64,000 nucleotides of DNA from the NCBI GenBank assembly GCA_963576735.1, contig OY755170.1, forward strand, positions 13,190,567 through 13,254,566, written 5' to 3'. Both the position numbers and the translations under genes were made by a program. Below the pieces are notes generated by a model that saw only the letters and a list, made by a program, of their open reading frames with translations, ran no database searches and was not told the origin of the DNA. This document shows positions 33,401-43,804 of the stretch, one piece after another; position 1 is the first letter of the stretch, and each line of letters begins with the position of its first letter. The DNA comes from Bedellia somnulentella. Its lineage: Eukaryota; Arthropoda; Insecta; Lepidoptera; Bedelliidae.

Positions 33401-36400
33401 AACTTTAAGTAAGAAATAAGAGTATAATTTTTTTATTCCTTCCAGGTGTTATTATTCCTTGATTCCCACATTGAAGTAAATGTGGATTGGCTTCCACCAC
33501 TCGTATCGCGGCTGGCAGAAGGTGTAGATGGTCGTACCATGGAATATTCCACACGAGCTGTTGCACCCATTATTGATGTCATTAATGCTGATACTTTCGA
33601 ATACACGGCCAGTCCTTTAGTTCGAGGAGGCTTCAATTGGGGACTACACTTCAAATGGGATAATGTGCCCAAAGGCACTTTACAAGGTTGGTATAATTAT
33701 CGGAAATGATTTTATTTGATACAGTAATTTTATTTCATAAAACAATGTGTACTGTATTTGTTGTTGACAAACACGTTTTGTGTATGTGTGTATGAGTAGA
33801 AGCTCTCAGTACTGCTACATCATGTAAACAAAATGTAATTGAGATAAATAATTAATTGCATACAATAGATAAACTTTGTTGCACATAAAATTAAAATATG
33901 TTCTGTGATAATATCCCAATTTTCTCTCTCTCAGATGATCCCTTTCAGGCAATCTTATTACTATAAATGCAGTATTAAATCAAATTTAAATCGGTTCTGT
34001 GATGAATAATCTACCTTTTTCTATATTATTATCAATTTATTAATGATCAAGGCGATTTACTATAAATGTTAAAGGCTATTGCGCTATTACAGATCAGTGT
34101 TTATTAATTATATCAATGTTTCACTATTTTTTACATACTTGGTTTTATTTCACAGCCGATGAAGACTTTGTGAACCCGATTAAGTCTCCAACTATGGCTG
34201 GCGGCCTCTTCGCTATGTACAAAAAGTATTTTGATTATATCGGTCAATATGATGACGGGATGGAAATTTGGGGTGGGGAGAATTTAGAGATTTCTTTTAG
34301 GGTGAGTATTGTTTTAATTGAAATTGATTTCAGTACAATTTTGATTAAATAAAATGTAATATCATAGTGTTGTGAGCTAGCTAAAAAACATATCCACAAA
34401 CAAATAATAAAAATTAAATTTGAAATGCTGCCTTTTGGCTTAACACACTTATTTAATTTAATATATAATGATAATTTTAAAACACATACACACTTATATA
34501 TTTTGTTACTTTATGCTATACATGTTGAATTAAATTCAAAATTCAACTTATCTCTGTCTATCTCTTCTCTTTGTCGTTGCACTCACCCTGTTTTGATCAT
34601 TTCTTTGTCATCATACTCATCATGTACACAATGAACGCTGAGTTGAGTACATACATATACTCACGCCATTATTTCCTATTGGGGAAGGTAAAGACTATCG
34701 CCACTTTCTAAGATCCGGACAAACCTCCCTAGCATCGTGTACATACATACTTTTCATACATTCTCTTTTATTCCTCAAATTTCCAACTTAAGAGAATAAT
34801 ATTTTCAGATTTGGATGTGTGGTGGATCGTTGGAGATGATTCCGTGCAGTCGCGTCGGTCACGTGTTTAGAAAGAGAAGACCGTATGGTTTTGGTGAGAA
34901 GGAAGACTACATGTTGAAAAACTCCATGAGAATGGCTAAAGTTTGGATGGACGAATATGTGGTAAGTTTACTAATTTTTCGTGATCAATGTCAGCAGTAA
35001 AAAGATGTCCATTGCTAGATATGCCAAAAATCCCCATAACCCGTGCTTTTGCAACGTCCTAACTAAGCTGCTTTCGTCCATCGGTTTACCTTTACCTAGG
35101 GGCCAATCCCTCTTCTGAAAAGCCTTCCCTTCCTATAATGGCGGCTATTTACCGGACGACTTACTTCATTAACTATGAAAGCTTTTTTTACACTTAACAG
35201 ATAATTGTAAATATAAATCGCTTATTTAATATAACTTTATTGATGCATAAGTGGGGAAAAGTTGGTTAAATAAAGGTTGTTGGTGATGGGTCTCCAACCG
35301 CATCGCTCAAAAATCCCTTAAAAGCCCCAATACCGTTAGTCGCCTCTTACGTACACCCAACGTAAGAAATGGGGTAGTGCTATTCTAAGCCGAAACTACA
35401 CAGCATACTTATATACTTTTTGATGGTTACAGGATAAAGTTATAGAGCAAAATCCGTCAGCGGCGCATGTCAAAATTGGCGACGTCTCAGCGAGAATGGC
35501 TTTGAAAAAAAAACTGCATTGTAAATCTTTCAAATGGTATTTGGATAACATATATCCCGAACTGGAAAAAGGCGAAGATAATCTCGAAGCTAAAAGACTA
35601 GCATCTTTGAATGATCCCGAGAAGCAGAAATTTCAGCCCTGGCAATCAAGGTATGCTTCAGTTTTTAGTAAAATTATACTTGGGTAGTGGAAACAGCGAA
35701 GATGTACTAGCCAGTACACCCTCCTGTATACCAACTTATAAATTGTATTTATGCTTGGCCCGAGAAACATTTACATACCGCGATGTAGGAATATGTGCGA
35801 GTGAGTCCGCAGTAGTGTGCGCTCTAACAGTACTCCCCTCCTAAGCGATAGACGATATCAAAGCTAACAGATACCTATACAGGGTGGCTCATTCAAATCG
35901 GTCAGTATGGGAAAGTCCGAAACTATAAGACATACGAAGATTTGTTCTTAGAAACCATGTCACCGATTTTGATAAAAATAAAAACTGCATTCATACATTT
36001 GAAAAAAAAACTGTGCCCAGCTTGGGAATCGAACCCGGTTGTTTTGAAAAAATAAACTTTCACTTTTTCTATTTTGATATCGATTGTGTAGGTCTAATGC
36101 TGTAAATGCCTGCATAAAACATGATGCTAAAATGAATAAAATGCATTGTTTTGACATACTTTAATTTCTCAAAGTAGGTGTTCCAAGTGACCACCGTTAC
36201 AATATTCAACAAGTTCAGGCATGTAAAATTGTCTCTATGACTGTTTGTACCTCTCAACTTATTAATAATAAGTTATTACATACATGCACCGTATCATGTG
36301 GTTTGCATTAAATTAAACATTTAAGGAAGTTTTGTTATCTACAGTAATTAAACACTAACAATCAATTGAAAAGCCCACTTAAAGTAAGTATGTAGATATT

Positions 36401-39400
36401 GTAGATACACAGTCGCCCGATTTAACGCCTCTAGACTATTTTTTATGGGGTCACGTTAAGGATGAAGTTTACAAAACAAGCTATGACACCGTTGAAGACC
36501 TAAAAGCAGCCATTGAGTCAATTTTAACACAAATTCACCACATGAAGATACAAAATGCAATAGTAAGATCGTTACCTAAACGTGTCGAAAATTGTATTGA
36601 AAAAAATGGTCACACACCTACTTTGAGAAATAAAAGTATGTCAAAACAATGCATTTTATTCATTTTAGACATCATGTTTTATGCAGACATTTACAGCTTA
36701 AGACCTACACAATCGATATCCAAATAGAAAAAGTGTAAGTTTAGTTTTTTCAAAACAACCGGGTTCGATTCCCGAGCTGGGTACAGTTTTTTTTTAAATG
36801 TATGAATGCAGTTTTTCTTTTTATTAAAATCGGTGACATGGTTCCTAAGAACAAATCTTCGGATGTCTTATAGTTTCAGACTTTCCCATACTGACCGATT
36901 TGAATGCGCCACCCTGTATACCAATTACCAAGTTCAGTTTGAGCCGTAAGGCCAGTGATTGCGTGCCTGTAGATGCTCTGCTGAATAAGTGTTGTGGTGG
37001 GGTAAACGAGAAGTTTAAGTTGCAATTCTATTGAGAAATGTAGTAGAAGGAAGCGTGTATTCTTATCGACGTGTCACAACTGTGGAGACAGCAAAGATGT
37101 ACTGGCCAGTACACCCTGCAGTGTACCAACTTATATTTTTTATTTAAGCTTAGCTTGAGAAACATTTACATACCGCAATGTAGGAATATGAGTGAGACGC
37201 TGCTATGTGCGAATGAGTCCGCAGTAGTCTGCGCTCTAACAGTACTCATACACATGTGGTTTACGCTGATTAGACCGAAGGGATAACAGATATCCTATTA
37301 TTACTTAGAATCACATGAAGTTGGGTCATTTTTTGGACATTGTGCCTTGTGGTTGCCTGAACAGTGTATATGTGATAGGGGTAGGCCTATTGTGACTACA
37401 CTGTCTTAAGATTTAGTGAAAATCATCTATGAGGGCCGTTCAAGTATTACGTAAGCACTATGGAGGGGTGGGGGGGTCTTTGTATTGCTTATTTTGGATG
37501 ACATTGGGGGTAGGGGAGCCTAGATTATGATTACGTCATCGGTAGTTATTTTAGAACCAAAGTCGAACATGCAAAACGTGTGGTCTTTATCACGCTTCCG
37601 TCAAGTTACTAAATCGTCACATGGAGAAAATTCATACAAAAATAAACACGGTTGTTAACGGTGAGGGAAAACATCATCGGGATACCCACATGGCTAAGTT
37701 GATCTTAGTCAATTGGCCTAGACATCGATTTTAAAACATACCCTTTTTATATTTTAAATCGATTAAAGACATCAAACTATACAACTTTGCCTATGGTATG
37801 TTCATCTAAAATATTGTAATTTTCAAAATAATCTATACTGATATTATAAAGCTGAAGAGTTTGTTTGTTTGAACGCTAGGATCTCAGGAACTACCCCATA
37901 TCCATAGGATAGGATAGGATAGGATAGGATAGTCCATTTATTGAGGAAGGTTTTAGGCTATATATCATCACGCTGCGACCAACAGGAGCAAACTATCAGC
38001 GAATAATGTTGCAAAAACGGGGATAATTATTCATACTAAGGCTTCCGTTGTGTGCGCTGCGTAAACGGTTTAAGTTACCCGAAAAAAATGTATTAAAGAA
38101 TTATTTCTCTTTAAATGATCTAAAAAAATGCCCGCGACAGTATATGTCTAACTTTTAAGTTTCACTTACTATAACCATTTTTATGGTAAATAAATTTGGT
38201 CGAATTTAATGCATAATTGCCATAATGTTTTATCAACATAATATTAATCTTTATCCAAATAAATATGTTGTTGATTGAGAGTATATAATTGAGAACAAAA
38301 TTGTCCATGACATCACTTAATTTAAATAAACATCTTAGAAGATAATACAATTTTTAAATTACTCCGTAACAAAATTTACACGCGTGCATGAAGTGCAAGA
38401 CAAGACGCTGCGCTGGCCGGCGAGCGAGGTCACCTGCGCGAGAAGCTTATATTTAAGCCTTATCCTATTAATATTATAAATGTGCAAGTTTAGATGTTTG
38501 TGTGTTTGTAGCTAAATGAAGACTAATTCACAGAACGTATTTACAGGAAGCCAGATAATGATCCCAATCAACACAATAGGACACTTTTTATCCCAGAAAA
38601 ATTAAAAGATCAATAAATTTTCTTAAAAATGGTTAAACAGACTAAGAATCAATGCTCAGCCGAAACTACTATACTTATAAACTTAAAATTTATAAAGTGG
38701 AAAAATTGTGAGGACACTATGAAATACACCTTTTTTCTCATCGCATGACAGAGACCCTCAACAGGTCAGTTAAATATTTCAGTTTGACGACGTGAAAGTC
38801 TACACTTTTGACAGTACGAAGTCTGTGGGGTCAGCTAGTAAAGAAATAAGTTGCAAGATAGTCTAAGAATAGTTGCTCGTTAGTTACACTAGATGGTGCT
38901 AGCTGCATTGTACATCGCGGTATGAATTCTTTTTTTTCGGAGTATAAATACCAAACATTTTCATTTAACATTACACTTTGTCGTCTTTGTACGAACGAAA
39001 ATTAAACAGTTTTTTGAAGTGTTGGTATACAATAGTATATTATAACACTTAATAAATAGCTAAGTAGACAACTGTGTCATGTCCTCCCATAAGGTAACAT
39101 AACATCAGCGACAGAAACGTCTTGTGTTTGGTGATTATAAGGGATTTTTGAGCGAGTTGGTTGGAGACTGTTGTGTAGTGTCGGTCGGCTTATAATTACA
39201 TTACCCCATTTCTTACGGTGGGTGTACGTAAGAGGCAACTAACGGTATTGGGGCTATGCTATTAAGGGGTTTTTGGGCGATGCGGTTGGAGACCCAGCAC
39301 CAAACCTTTATTCCACCATCTTTTCCCTACTCAACTTTCCAAAAGTGGCTGAGGAATTTCTAATTCCTTAAGAAACTTACCATACTTTCTCAGTTTGATC

Positions 39401-42400
39401 TAGACAGTGACGCTTTTTAATTATTAATTATTGTGAAAATTACAATAATTCAGATAAGCATTCCATAGGCCAAGTTGTTTAGTTTGATGTATTTTATCAA
39501 CTTAAAAGATAAAAAGGGTTTGTTAAAAAACGAGGTCTAGGTCAATTGACAGTATATTCATACAAAACGGCAATAGGCCTGCTCCCTATTCAGGGATATA
39601 CGCCGTGAATGTTTGAGTTAACTTGAGTTGAGAACGAACAAAGACATTCCCAAATCGAATGAAAGTGAGCATACTTGCAACATTGAGCAGCAATCCAAGC
39701 TATTCAATGTCATCGAAAACATATAATCATGGATTTGAATTTAATATGTGTACCAAAAATTTAAAGTAAGTTAGTTATGTTCGTAAGATTCTAATATTCT
39801 TGTCGTATGAAGGGACCAAAAATCTTGTATCAGTTTCTTGTGTCAAATCAAATATCTATCCTAAATCTTTTTTCTTATTTTTAATATGAAAATGTTTACG
39901 TAAGCATAGGGGGAGGGGGTAAGAGCTTTGCTTACTTTTGCTGACAAGGGGGATAGGGGGGTAAATAATTGTAATAAATCTGCTTACGTAATATTTGAAC
40001 GGCCATGTCCGTTTATTTGCAATGTTTTTCTGCACCGTTAATGACCGAGATTAATAAATTGTAAAGATGACTTAGAAAAAACAAATGTGTAGGTCCGACT
40101 CAGTAGGTCAGGATTTACCTCTCAGAATCGTTAGCAATTTTCTCAGCCCTGAGCCAACAAAGTTATTATTAAATTATCGTAGAATTATTTCGTCCATGCA
40201 AACTCGGCCATAAATCATAGGAGCAGTAGGGCGATATCTTATATCTTTGTTACACTCGTGCGCAGCATAGAAGCCTATTGTTTACGCATAGGGATGACTA
40301 TACTTTTTGCCGATATGAGATAAGCCGCACCGCGAACGCTTATCGATATATTATCAGAACTATAAATTTTAGACTGACTAATGATATAACATAACATAAA
40401 CATAAACGTTCACGCCGAATATCCCCGAAGGGGTTGGCAGAGGTACTAATACTTCTGAACATCACGTGACTTTGTCACCTGGTGTTCAGAGTACCCACGT
40501 TTTGCATGGACTGTGTACTCACGTGGTAGGGGGCAGGCCTATCGCCGTTTTGTACGAATACACTGAACTCAGTCACGTGGGTTTCCTCACGATGTTTTCC
40601 CTCACCGTTAACAACCATGATAAATTAAGCACACATATGTCATTAGAAAAGACAAATTGATGTAGGCCCGACCCGGGATTTGAACACTAGTGGCTTGCAC
40701 GTTAACCGTTGTTCTACCCATTGAGCTATCACGTAAGCTATGACTAATGATAATGCGATTGAATTACAATTTTATCAATTTTTTTGTATATATAAAAAGG
40801 CAAATCATGGTTTAATTTTTTTTTGCTCCGAAAATTGTTATAGTTCGTGTAAAAACCCTCCACTGTAGCACTTTAGGAATCCAAGCAATCAATGTTGCAA
40901 ACATTAATGAGACAACTATTCATGCATTATAGTATCTCATAAGCAATTAACAATAGTGCACCCACGACGATGATTCATTTTCGTATCGATAACGGGACAG
41001 CGCGTACGTCGCGTTAACCCCTCACTATACCTGTTAACTGTTCCGATGATTTTCGACCAAATCTGCCCAGCAAAAAAAATACTAGTATAAATATATTTTT
41101 TTTTTTTGGAATTGGTATTTATTTAATGTCTGGCAATGTATACTTATATATTATTTGTGTAATCTCTTGCAGAAAGCGGAACTACACGGACTCATTTCAA
41201 ATTCGGCTGAAAAATACATCTTTATGCATACAAAGTGCTAAAGATGTAAAAACCAAGGGCGGTGGCCTAATACTTGCTAGTTGTATTAGAACTCTAAATC
41301 AGGTATGTTAAATCAATTTCATGTCAAATATTACTAATATAATAAAAAACATCGTATGTTTAGTACTAATATGATTGTTATACACTGCATACTGTAGTAG
41401 TAGTAGTATGGTATGGTGAAAATTATGGTGTAGTAGTATGGTGAAAATTTGTCCTTTTCTAGATTTAGGTACAAAAAAGTATGTGTACTGATACTTGTCA
41501 GTATACCTAGTATACTGACAAGTATCAGTACACATACTTTTTTGTACCTAAATCTAGAAAAGGACAAATTAACACCATACATATTTTTTAAAGTGGCTGA
41601 GGAATTATAATTCCTTAGCTCTGGTTACCCCTTCTAGGGAAATATAGCCGTGAGTATATGTATGTATGTATGTACATATTTTTTGTGTACATAACAAAAA
41701 AGATTAGCGAAACTTTTTAATTATATCTCGGCTTTTTAGCTGAATTCTTTAACTACATTTACAAGACAAGATGTGTGTAAATTTTAAAGGGGTATGAGTA
41801 GTTTTATATAGAAGTTTGGGGCAGATTTTTTTTCGCTGCCACCCTCTTAATTTTATTTCTTATAAGTATTGGTCTTATCACAGCTGTATACAACCATACG
41901 ACGTTTTTTAGGTCTAGACCATGTCTATTTAATAAATAATTGTTTCACAGATGTGGTTCCAAACGGATCGATCAGAGTTGGTGCTTGGTCGCTTGCTCTG
42001 TCTGGATGGCTCCAACAATGTGTCTCCTTCTTTGAGGAAGTGCCATGAGCTCGGTGGATCGCAGGAGTGGAAACATAAAGGAACGGTAATAACATACAAA
42101 CTTACATAAGAACTATACATTTATACATATCACGTGAATGCACGTCCAAACATAACCTTTTTAATAGCATCAGAAAATATCGCTGCTAGCATAAGAAAAA
42201 ATAATGTCACGTGATCCTCATAAGTATTACCTCTGTTACTCCTTCCGGAAATAAGACGTGACCATTGAGTTCAGTTAACTAAAGGGTCTTTCAACAGGAT
42301 CGCTTACATTATTACTGTATGACAAGGAGTAAAGATTTTTGTAGAAAAGCTTTTTTTTACTCCAAAAAAATTAGACATACCTCAGCCCCTTTTTAGATGT

Positions 42401-42726
42401 TAAGCGGAGAAACGATTATAATATAGAAGATGTTACGAGATAAACATGATAAAGCACACATACATACAGGTCAAACCAAGACCATCTATATTTTCCATCA
42501 CATATTTTATCGATATTTCTTTAAGCATATTGATTTTTAAACTATTTGATCCATAACTCCATAAAAAATCTATAAAGTCATTTTTATATTTCAGGCTGGT
42601 AGTCCTGTATACAACACGGCAGCCGGAATGTGTCTAGGGGTAGACAGAGTATATCGCTCCGAACCAATAATTATGGTTATTTGTGACAACCAGCCAACGA
42701 ACCAATGGGATTTTGTTCGAACTTAA
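27371..42726 (+). CDS. Pgant35A: polypeptide N-acetylgalactosaminyltransferase (GALNT11/Pgant35A-like)
   Basis: Golgi type II membrane enzyme that starts mucin-type O-glycosylation by moving GalNAc from UDP-GalNAc to Ser/Thr. Exons: 27371-27467, 30399-30656, 32107-32242, 32465-32891, 33446-33686, 34156-34301, 34809-34961, 35433-35650, 41173-41302, 41951-42085, 42595-42726. All are GT-AG with matching phases and give 690 residues. Residues 8-30 are the signal anchor. [10 protein letters not shown] and [10 protein letters not shown] open the GT-A domain; Asp312-Ser-His314 and His453 are the metal ligands; [11 protein letters not shown] (425-435) is the Gal/GalNAc-T motif. Residues 559-690 form a ricin-type lectin domain ending [20 protein letters not shown] and the N-terminal anchor favour GALNT11/Pgant35A over other members. 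The length exceeds the usual 600-630 because of an acidic insert at about 238-279. Confidence 0.93.
27770..27862 (+). repeat. SINE-1 3' fragment
   Basis: From TTCCAAACTTCAAAAGAGGC to GTGAGTAAATGTATG; 5' part missing. Confidence 0.65.
28116..30145 (+). mobile_element. unclassified DNA transposon with GTAACRCCCGAAAC subterminal repeats
   Basis: 2030 bp in intron 1 of the GalNAc-transferase gene. Ends GGGTCATTCCAT and ATGGAATGACCC are perfect inverted repeats; TTTA lies on both sides (28112-28115 and 30146-30149) as a probable target duplication. The motif GTAACRCCCGAAAC occurs at 28475, twice in the 30-bp perfect palindrome 28640-28669, and at 29737, 29760, 29949 and 30119. The interior encodes a decayed C-terminal part of a transposase-like protein (28691-29496). 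The superfamily is not recognised with certainty. Confidence 0.8.
28691..29496 (+). pseudogene. frameshifted transposase-like ORF inside the transposon
   Basis: Frame 1 (28691-28900) gives [20 protein letters not shown] then [12 protein letters not shown]; a second frame opens at 28900 and runs 198 codons ([20 protein letters not shown] to [12 protein letters not shown], stop 29494-29496). The phase change at 28900 and the missing N-terminus mark it as broken. I recall the HGKGxxDGxGGxxKR string from uncharacterised, often repetitive, arthropod proteins, which fits a mobile-element origin; no catalytic triad can be assigned. The downstream part is basic in the middle and ends in a beta-rich segment. 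Confidence 0.6.
30399..30656 (+). CDS. Pgant35A: GalNAc-transferase exon 2 (stem)
   Basis: Encodes the lumenal stem region, [20 protein letters not shown] to NTNSSL. Acceptor TTTTTAG|AT; donor CTAG|GTATAC, chosen because it restores the frame to exon 3 (GAT). Read-through would end at 30689. Confidence 0.85.
30768..30999 (-). repeat. SINE-1, reverse
   Basis: Diverged copy from ACTCACGACCATAAATCC to AAGCTGGCACTACATGGC, in intron 2. Confidence 0.75.
31000..32106. other. remainder of GalNAc-transferase intron 2
   Basis: AT-rich intron; no exon or repeat recognised. Confidence 0.45.
32107..32242 (+). CDS. Pgant35A: GalNAc-transferase exon 3
   Basis: [20 protein letters not shown] to [20 protein letters not shown], the conserved entry to the catalytic domain. 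Donor CT|GTAAGT. Confidence 0.93.
32465..32891 (+). CDS. Pgant35A: GalNAc-transferase exon 4 (UDP-binding half, acidic insert)
   Basis: [20 protein letters not shown] and [10 protein letters not shown] open the GT-A fold. The usual VDD is VND here (Asn214). Residues about 238-279, starting [14 protein letters not shown], are an Asn/Asp-rich insert before the conserved [13 protein letters not shown]. Confidence 0.93.
33446..33686 (+). CDS. Pgant35A: GalNAc-transferase exon 5 (DxH)
   Basis: [12 protein letters not shown] carries the metal-binding Asp-Ser-His; then [14 protein letters not shown]. The common Cys after the His is Ile here. Confidence 0.95.
34156..34301 (+). CDS. Pgant35A: GalNAc-transferase exon 6 (Gal/GalNAc-T motif)
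   Basis: [16 protein letters not shown] and [10 protein letters not shown], the acceptor-side catalytic motif. Donor AGG|GTGAGT. Confidence 0.95.
34646..34770 (-). repeat. LINE-X tail fragment, reverse
   Basis: CATATACTCACGCCATTATT and a decayed body just upstream of exon 7. Confidence 0.65.
34809..34961 (+). CDS. Pgant35A: GalNAc-transferase exon 7
   Basis: [20 protein letters not shown], with His453 as the third metal ligand, then RKRRPYGFG. 51 codons, phase 0 on both sides. Confidence 0.95.
35247..35404 (-). repeat. SINE-1, reverse, 3'-truncated
   Basis: From AAGTGGGGAAAAG to CTACACAGC, ending 28 bases before exon 8. Confidence 0.8.
35433..35650 (+). CDS. Pgant35A: GalNAc-transferase exon 8 (linker)
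   Basis: [20 protein letters not shown] to [19 protein letters not shown], the linker from catalytic to lectin domain. Donor AAG|GTATGC. Confidence 0.93.
35688..35879 (+). repeat. direct repeat, copy 1 (second at 37081-37290)
   Basis: GATGTACTAGCCAGTACACC, GAGAAACATTTACATACCG and GAGTCCGCAGTAGT recur in order at 37081-37290. The mariner-type element lies between the two copies. No open frame is shared. Confidence 0.7.
35880..36916. mobile_element. mariner-type (IS630/Tc1) element, internally deleted, TIRs about 300 bp
   Basis: 1037 bp in intron 8, flanked by TA on both sides. Ends CAGGGTGGCTCATTCAAATC and its near complement open inverted repeats of about 300 bp (35880-36180 and 36619-36916). 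The plus strand near 36411-36726 encodes the C-terminal end of a transposase, including [20 protein letters not shown]. The N-terminal and first catalytic parts are missing, so the copy cannot move by itself. The left arm carries the reverse complement of the last coding bases. Confidence 0.85.
36411..36726 (+). pseudogene. C-terminal remnant of mariner-type transposase
   Basis: [20 protein letters not shown] (the last catalytic Asp lies in the SPD..PLDYF block), then [20 protein letters not shown] and a tail to TQSISK with a stop. Roughly the last 100 residues of a protein of about 340. Confidence 0.75.
37081..37290 (+). repeat. direct repeat, copy 2
   Basis: See 35688-35879; this copy has about 20 additional bases around 37190. 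Confidence 0.7.
37434..37560 (+). repeat. G-rich MITE copy (GGCCGTTCAAGTATTACGTA)
   Basis: Starts GGCCGTTCAAGTATTACGTA followed by G-runs. The right end (ATTACGTCATCGG) is decayed. Same family as 39893-40004. Confidence 0.55.
37640..37715 (+). repeat. SINE-2, left part, split by an insertion
   Basis: ACGGTTGTTAACGGTGAGGG to the target site TCAATTG. It continues at 39542 after the palindromic element. Confidence 0.75.
37835..37900 (+). repeat. lepidopteran repeat end (ATATTATAAAGCTGAAGAG)
   Basis: ATATTATAAAGCTGAAGAGT, TTGTTTGTTTGAACGC and CTCAGGAACTAC form a very common lepidopteran dispersed-repeat start. Confidence 0.6.
38455..38840 (+). repeat. lepidopteran repeat (TATTAATATTATAAATG to AGCTAGTA)
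   Basis: Starts TATTAATATTATAAATGTGC and ends GTGGGGTCAGCTAGTA, the ends of an abundant short retroelement of Lepidoptera; the interior is non-coding. Confidence 0.55.
39170..39371 (+). repeat. SINE-1, 3'-truncated
   Basis: Head to AATTTCTAATTCCTTA; tail absent. Lies inside the palindromic element. Confidence 0.8.
39542..39630 (+). repeat. SINE-2, right part of the split copy
   Basis: ACAGTATATTCATACAAAAC to the GCCGTGAATGTTTGAG end. Confidence 0.75.
39893..40004 (+). repeat. G-rich MITE copy, right end intact
   Basis: TTACGTAAGCATAGGGGGAG, a second G-run, and the end TACGTAATATTTGAACGGCC. Confidence 0.55.
40385..40737 (-). repeat. SINE-2, near full length, reverse
   Basis: Reverse strand: head TAGCTCAATGGGTAGAACAA (A box) and GTGTTCAAATCCCGGGTCG (B box), body, and an (ATGTT)n tail at 40385-40400. 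This is the best-preserved pol III promoter pair in the family. Confidence 0.88.
41173..41302 (+). CDS. Pgant35A: GalNAc-transferase exon 9 (lectin alpha repeat)
   Basis: [20 protein letters not shown] to [15 protein letters not shown], first ricin-type repeat. Acceptor TTGCAG|A, donor CAG|GTATGT. Confidence 0.93.
41446..41570. repeat. perfect 60-bp inverted repeat, 5-base loop
   Basis: Arms 41446-41505 and 41511-41570 are exact complements around CCTAG. It lies in intron 9, 144 bases after the donor, and runs to within 17 bases of a SINE-1 fragment. Confidence 0.95.
41587..41675 (+). repeat. SINE-1 3' fragment
   Basis: AAAGTGGCTGAGGAATTATA to the (TATG)n tail. Confidence 0.8.
41951..42085 (+). 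CDS. Pgant35A: GalNAc-transferase exon 10 (lectin beta repeat)
   Basis: [20 protein letters not shown] to [11 protein letters not shown]; contains the QEW signature. 45 codons, phase 0. Confidence 0.93.
42128..42270 (+). repeat. degraded SINE-2 fragment
   Basis: CACGTGAATGCACGTCCAAA and AATGTCACGTGATCCTCATA recall the SINE-2 body. Confidence 0.5.
42595..42726 (+). CDS. Pgant35A: GalNAc-transferase exon 11 (lectin gamma repeat, stop)
   Basis: [20 protein letters not shown] to [12 protein letters not shown] and TAA at 42724-42726. It closes the beta-trefoil with the QW signature. Confidence 0.95.
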   Translation, partial: AGSPVYNTAAGMCLGVDRVYRSEPIIMVICDNQPTNQWDFVRT

Positions 42727-43246
42727 CATTTGAAAGTTTTATACTGTATTGTTTAAATATTTCATAGAATTTTATGTAAAATGGTTTTTATACTAGTAGA
42801 TTTTATACAATGAAATAGTGCTTCCGACATGGTATTAATTCTATGTACGCCAAGTCTTTATATGCATATGTTTGACTGATTTAAATGGTTTTAAATTAAT
42901 ACCTTATTAGTGAATTTCAGCTTCATACTCGTTTAAGGAGTATTTTTTCATTATCAACATATAAAAATATTTTCGATGCATATTAATATAAGGCTGTGCG
43001 AATTCATACGTGAATCTCATATCATTAAGGTTGTTATGTTTATAAAAGTGTTTAAGATGAGCTTGGATATGACTGAAAGTTGTACTTGTTATGTTGGTTT
43101 ACGAGATAAGTACAATGAAATATGGGTGATGTATTTTATAAAGTACGTATAATGCAACATGTTCTTATGTTATTGTTACTGCTAAGTAAATGTAGAGGTA
43201 TCATTATACAAGACTTTTCATATTATATGTTTTGTAATTGTATTGT
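42727..43246 (+). other. GalNAc-transferase 3' UTR and flank
   Basis: AT-rich sequence after the stop. I cannot fix a single polyadenylation site; no clear AATAAA lies in this stretch. Confidence 0.4.
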
Positions 43247-43479
43247 GCTGTGTAGTGTCGGCTTAGTATAGCACTACCCCATTTCTTCCGGTGGGTGTAC
43301 GTAAGAGGCGACTAACGGTGTATTGGGGCTTTTAAGGGATTTTTGGGTGATGCGGTTGGAGACCCATCACCAACAACCTTTATTTTACAATAATTTCCCC
43401 ACTCAACTTTCTAAAAGTGGCTGAGGATTTTTTAATTCCTTAGCTCTGGCTACCCCTTTTAGGGATATGTATGTATGTA
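43247..43479 (+). repeat. SINE-1 with 3' deletion
   Basis: Full head and body; the GGGATTTATAGCCGTGAG segment is lost so that GGGATATGTATG joins directly. Confidence 0.85.
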
Positions 43480-43804
43480 ATTACAGAATTACAATCCTAT
43501 CAATTCCTTTTATAATTAAATATTTCAACAATAAGATGTATGTTGAAAGAAATATAAGAAAGTAATATTTAATATGGTTGAAGTACATGTGAGGAAATAA
43601 GTAAAGAGTTTTAAATATATATAGCCATCGTGGATGGTATCGAATCGATTGTCACTAAGTGAAAGAGTTTTTGTGTGTTGATTTTATCGATCGATGACGT
43701 CATTAAGTACAAAAGTTGAGCAATCTTTAAAAAAATATAACTTTACTTTTATTTTCGTGTTTACTATCGAATAAAAATATTTAATAAATACCAAAAAAAA
43801 CTTT

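Larger units (their letters stand above)
37716..39541. mobile_element. second copy of the palindromic element, 7-bp duplication TCAATTG
   Basis: Ends GCCTAGACATCG and CGAGGTCTAGG, flanked by TCAATTG (37709-37715 and 39542-39548). Arms match those of 11156-11741 (ATACCCTTTTTATATT, AAAATATTGTAATTTTC). The centre is about 1.5 kb and holds other repeats, including an AGGAT microsatellite at 37898-37932 and a SINE-1, so this copy has been filled by later insertions. Confidence 0.75.

Noticed and set aside
36760..36785. B-box-like GGTTCGATTCCC in the mariner element
   Set aside because: Sits inside the inverted repeat with its mirror at 36026-36040 and has no A box; not a tRNA.
37898..37932. Telomere-like repeat
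   Set aside because: The unit is AGGAT, not a rotation of the insect TTAGG repeat; a plain microsatellite.
37434..40004. One 2.6-kb transposon bounded by GGCCGTTCAAGTATTACGTA and its complement
   Set aside because: Each end carries its own G-rich interior in the same orientation, so these are two separate small MITE copies rather than the ends of one element.
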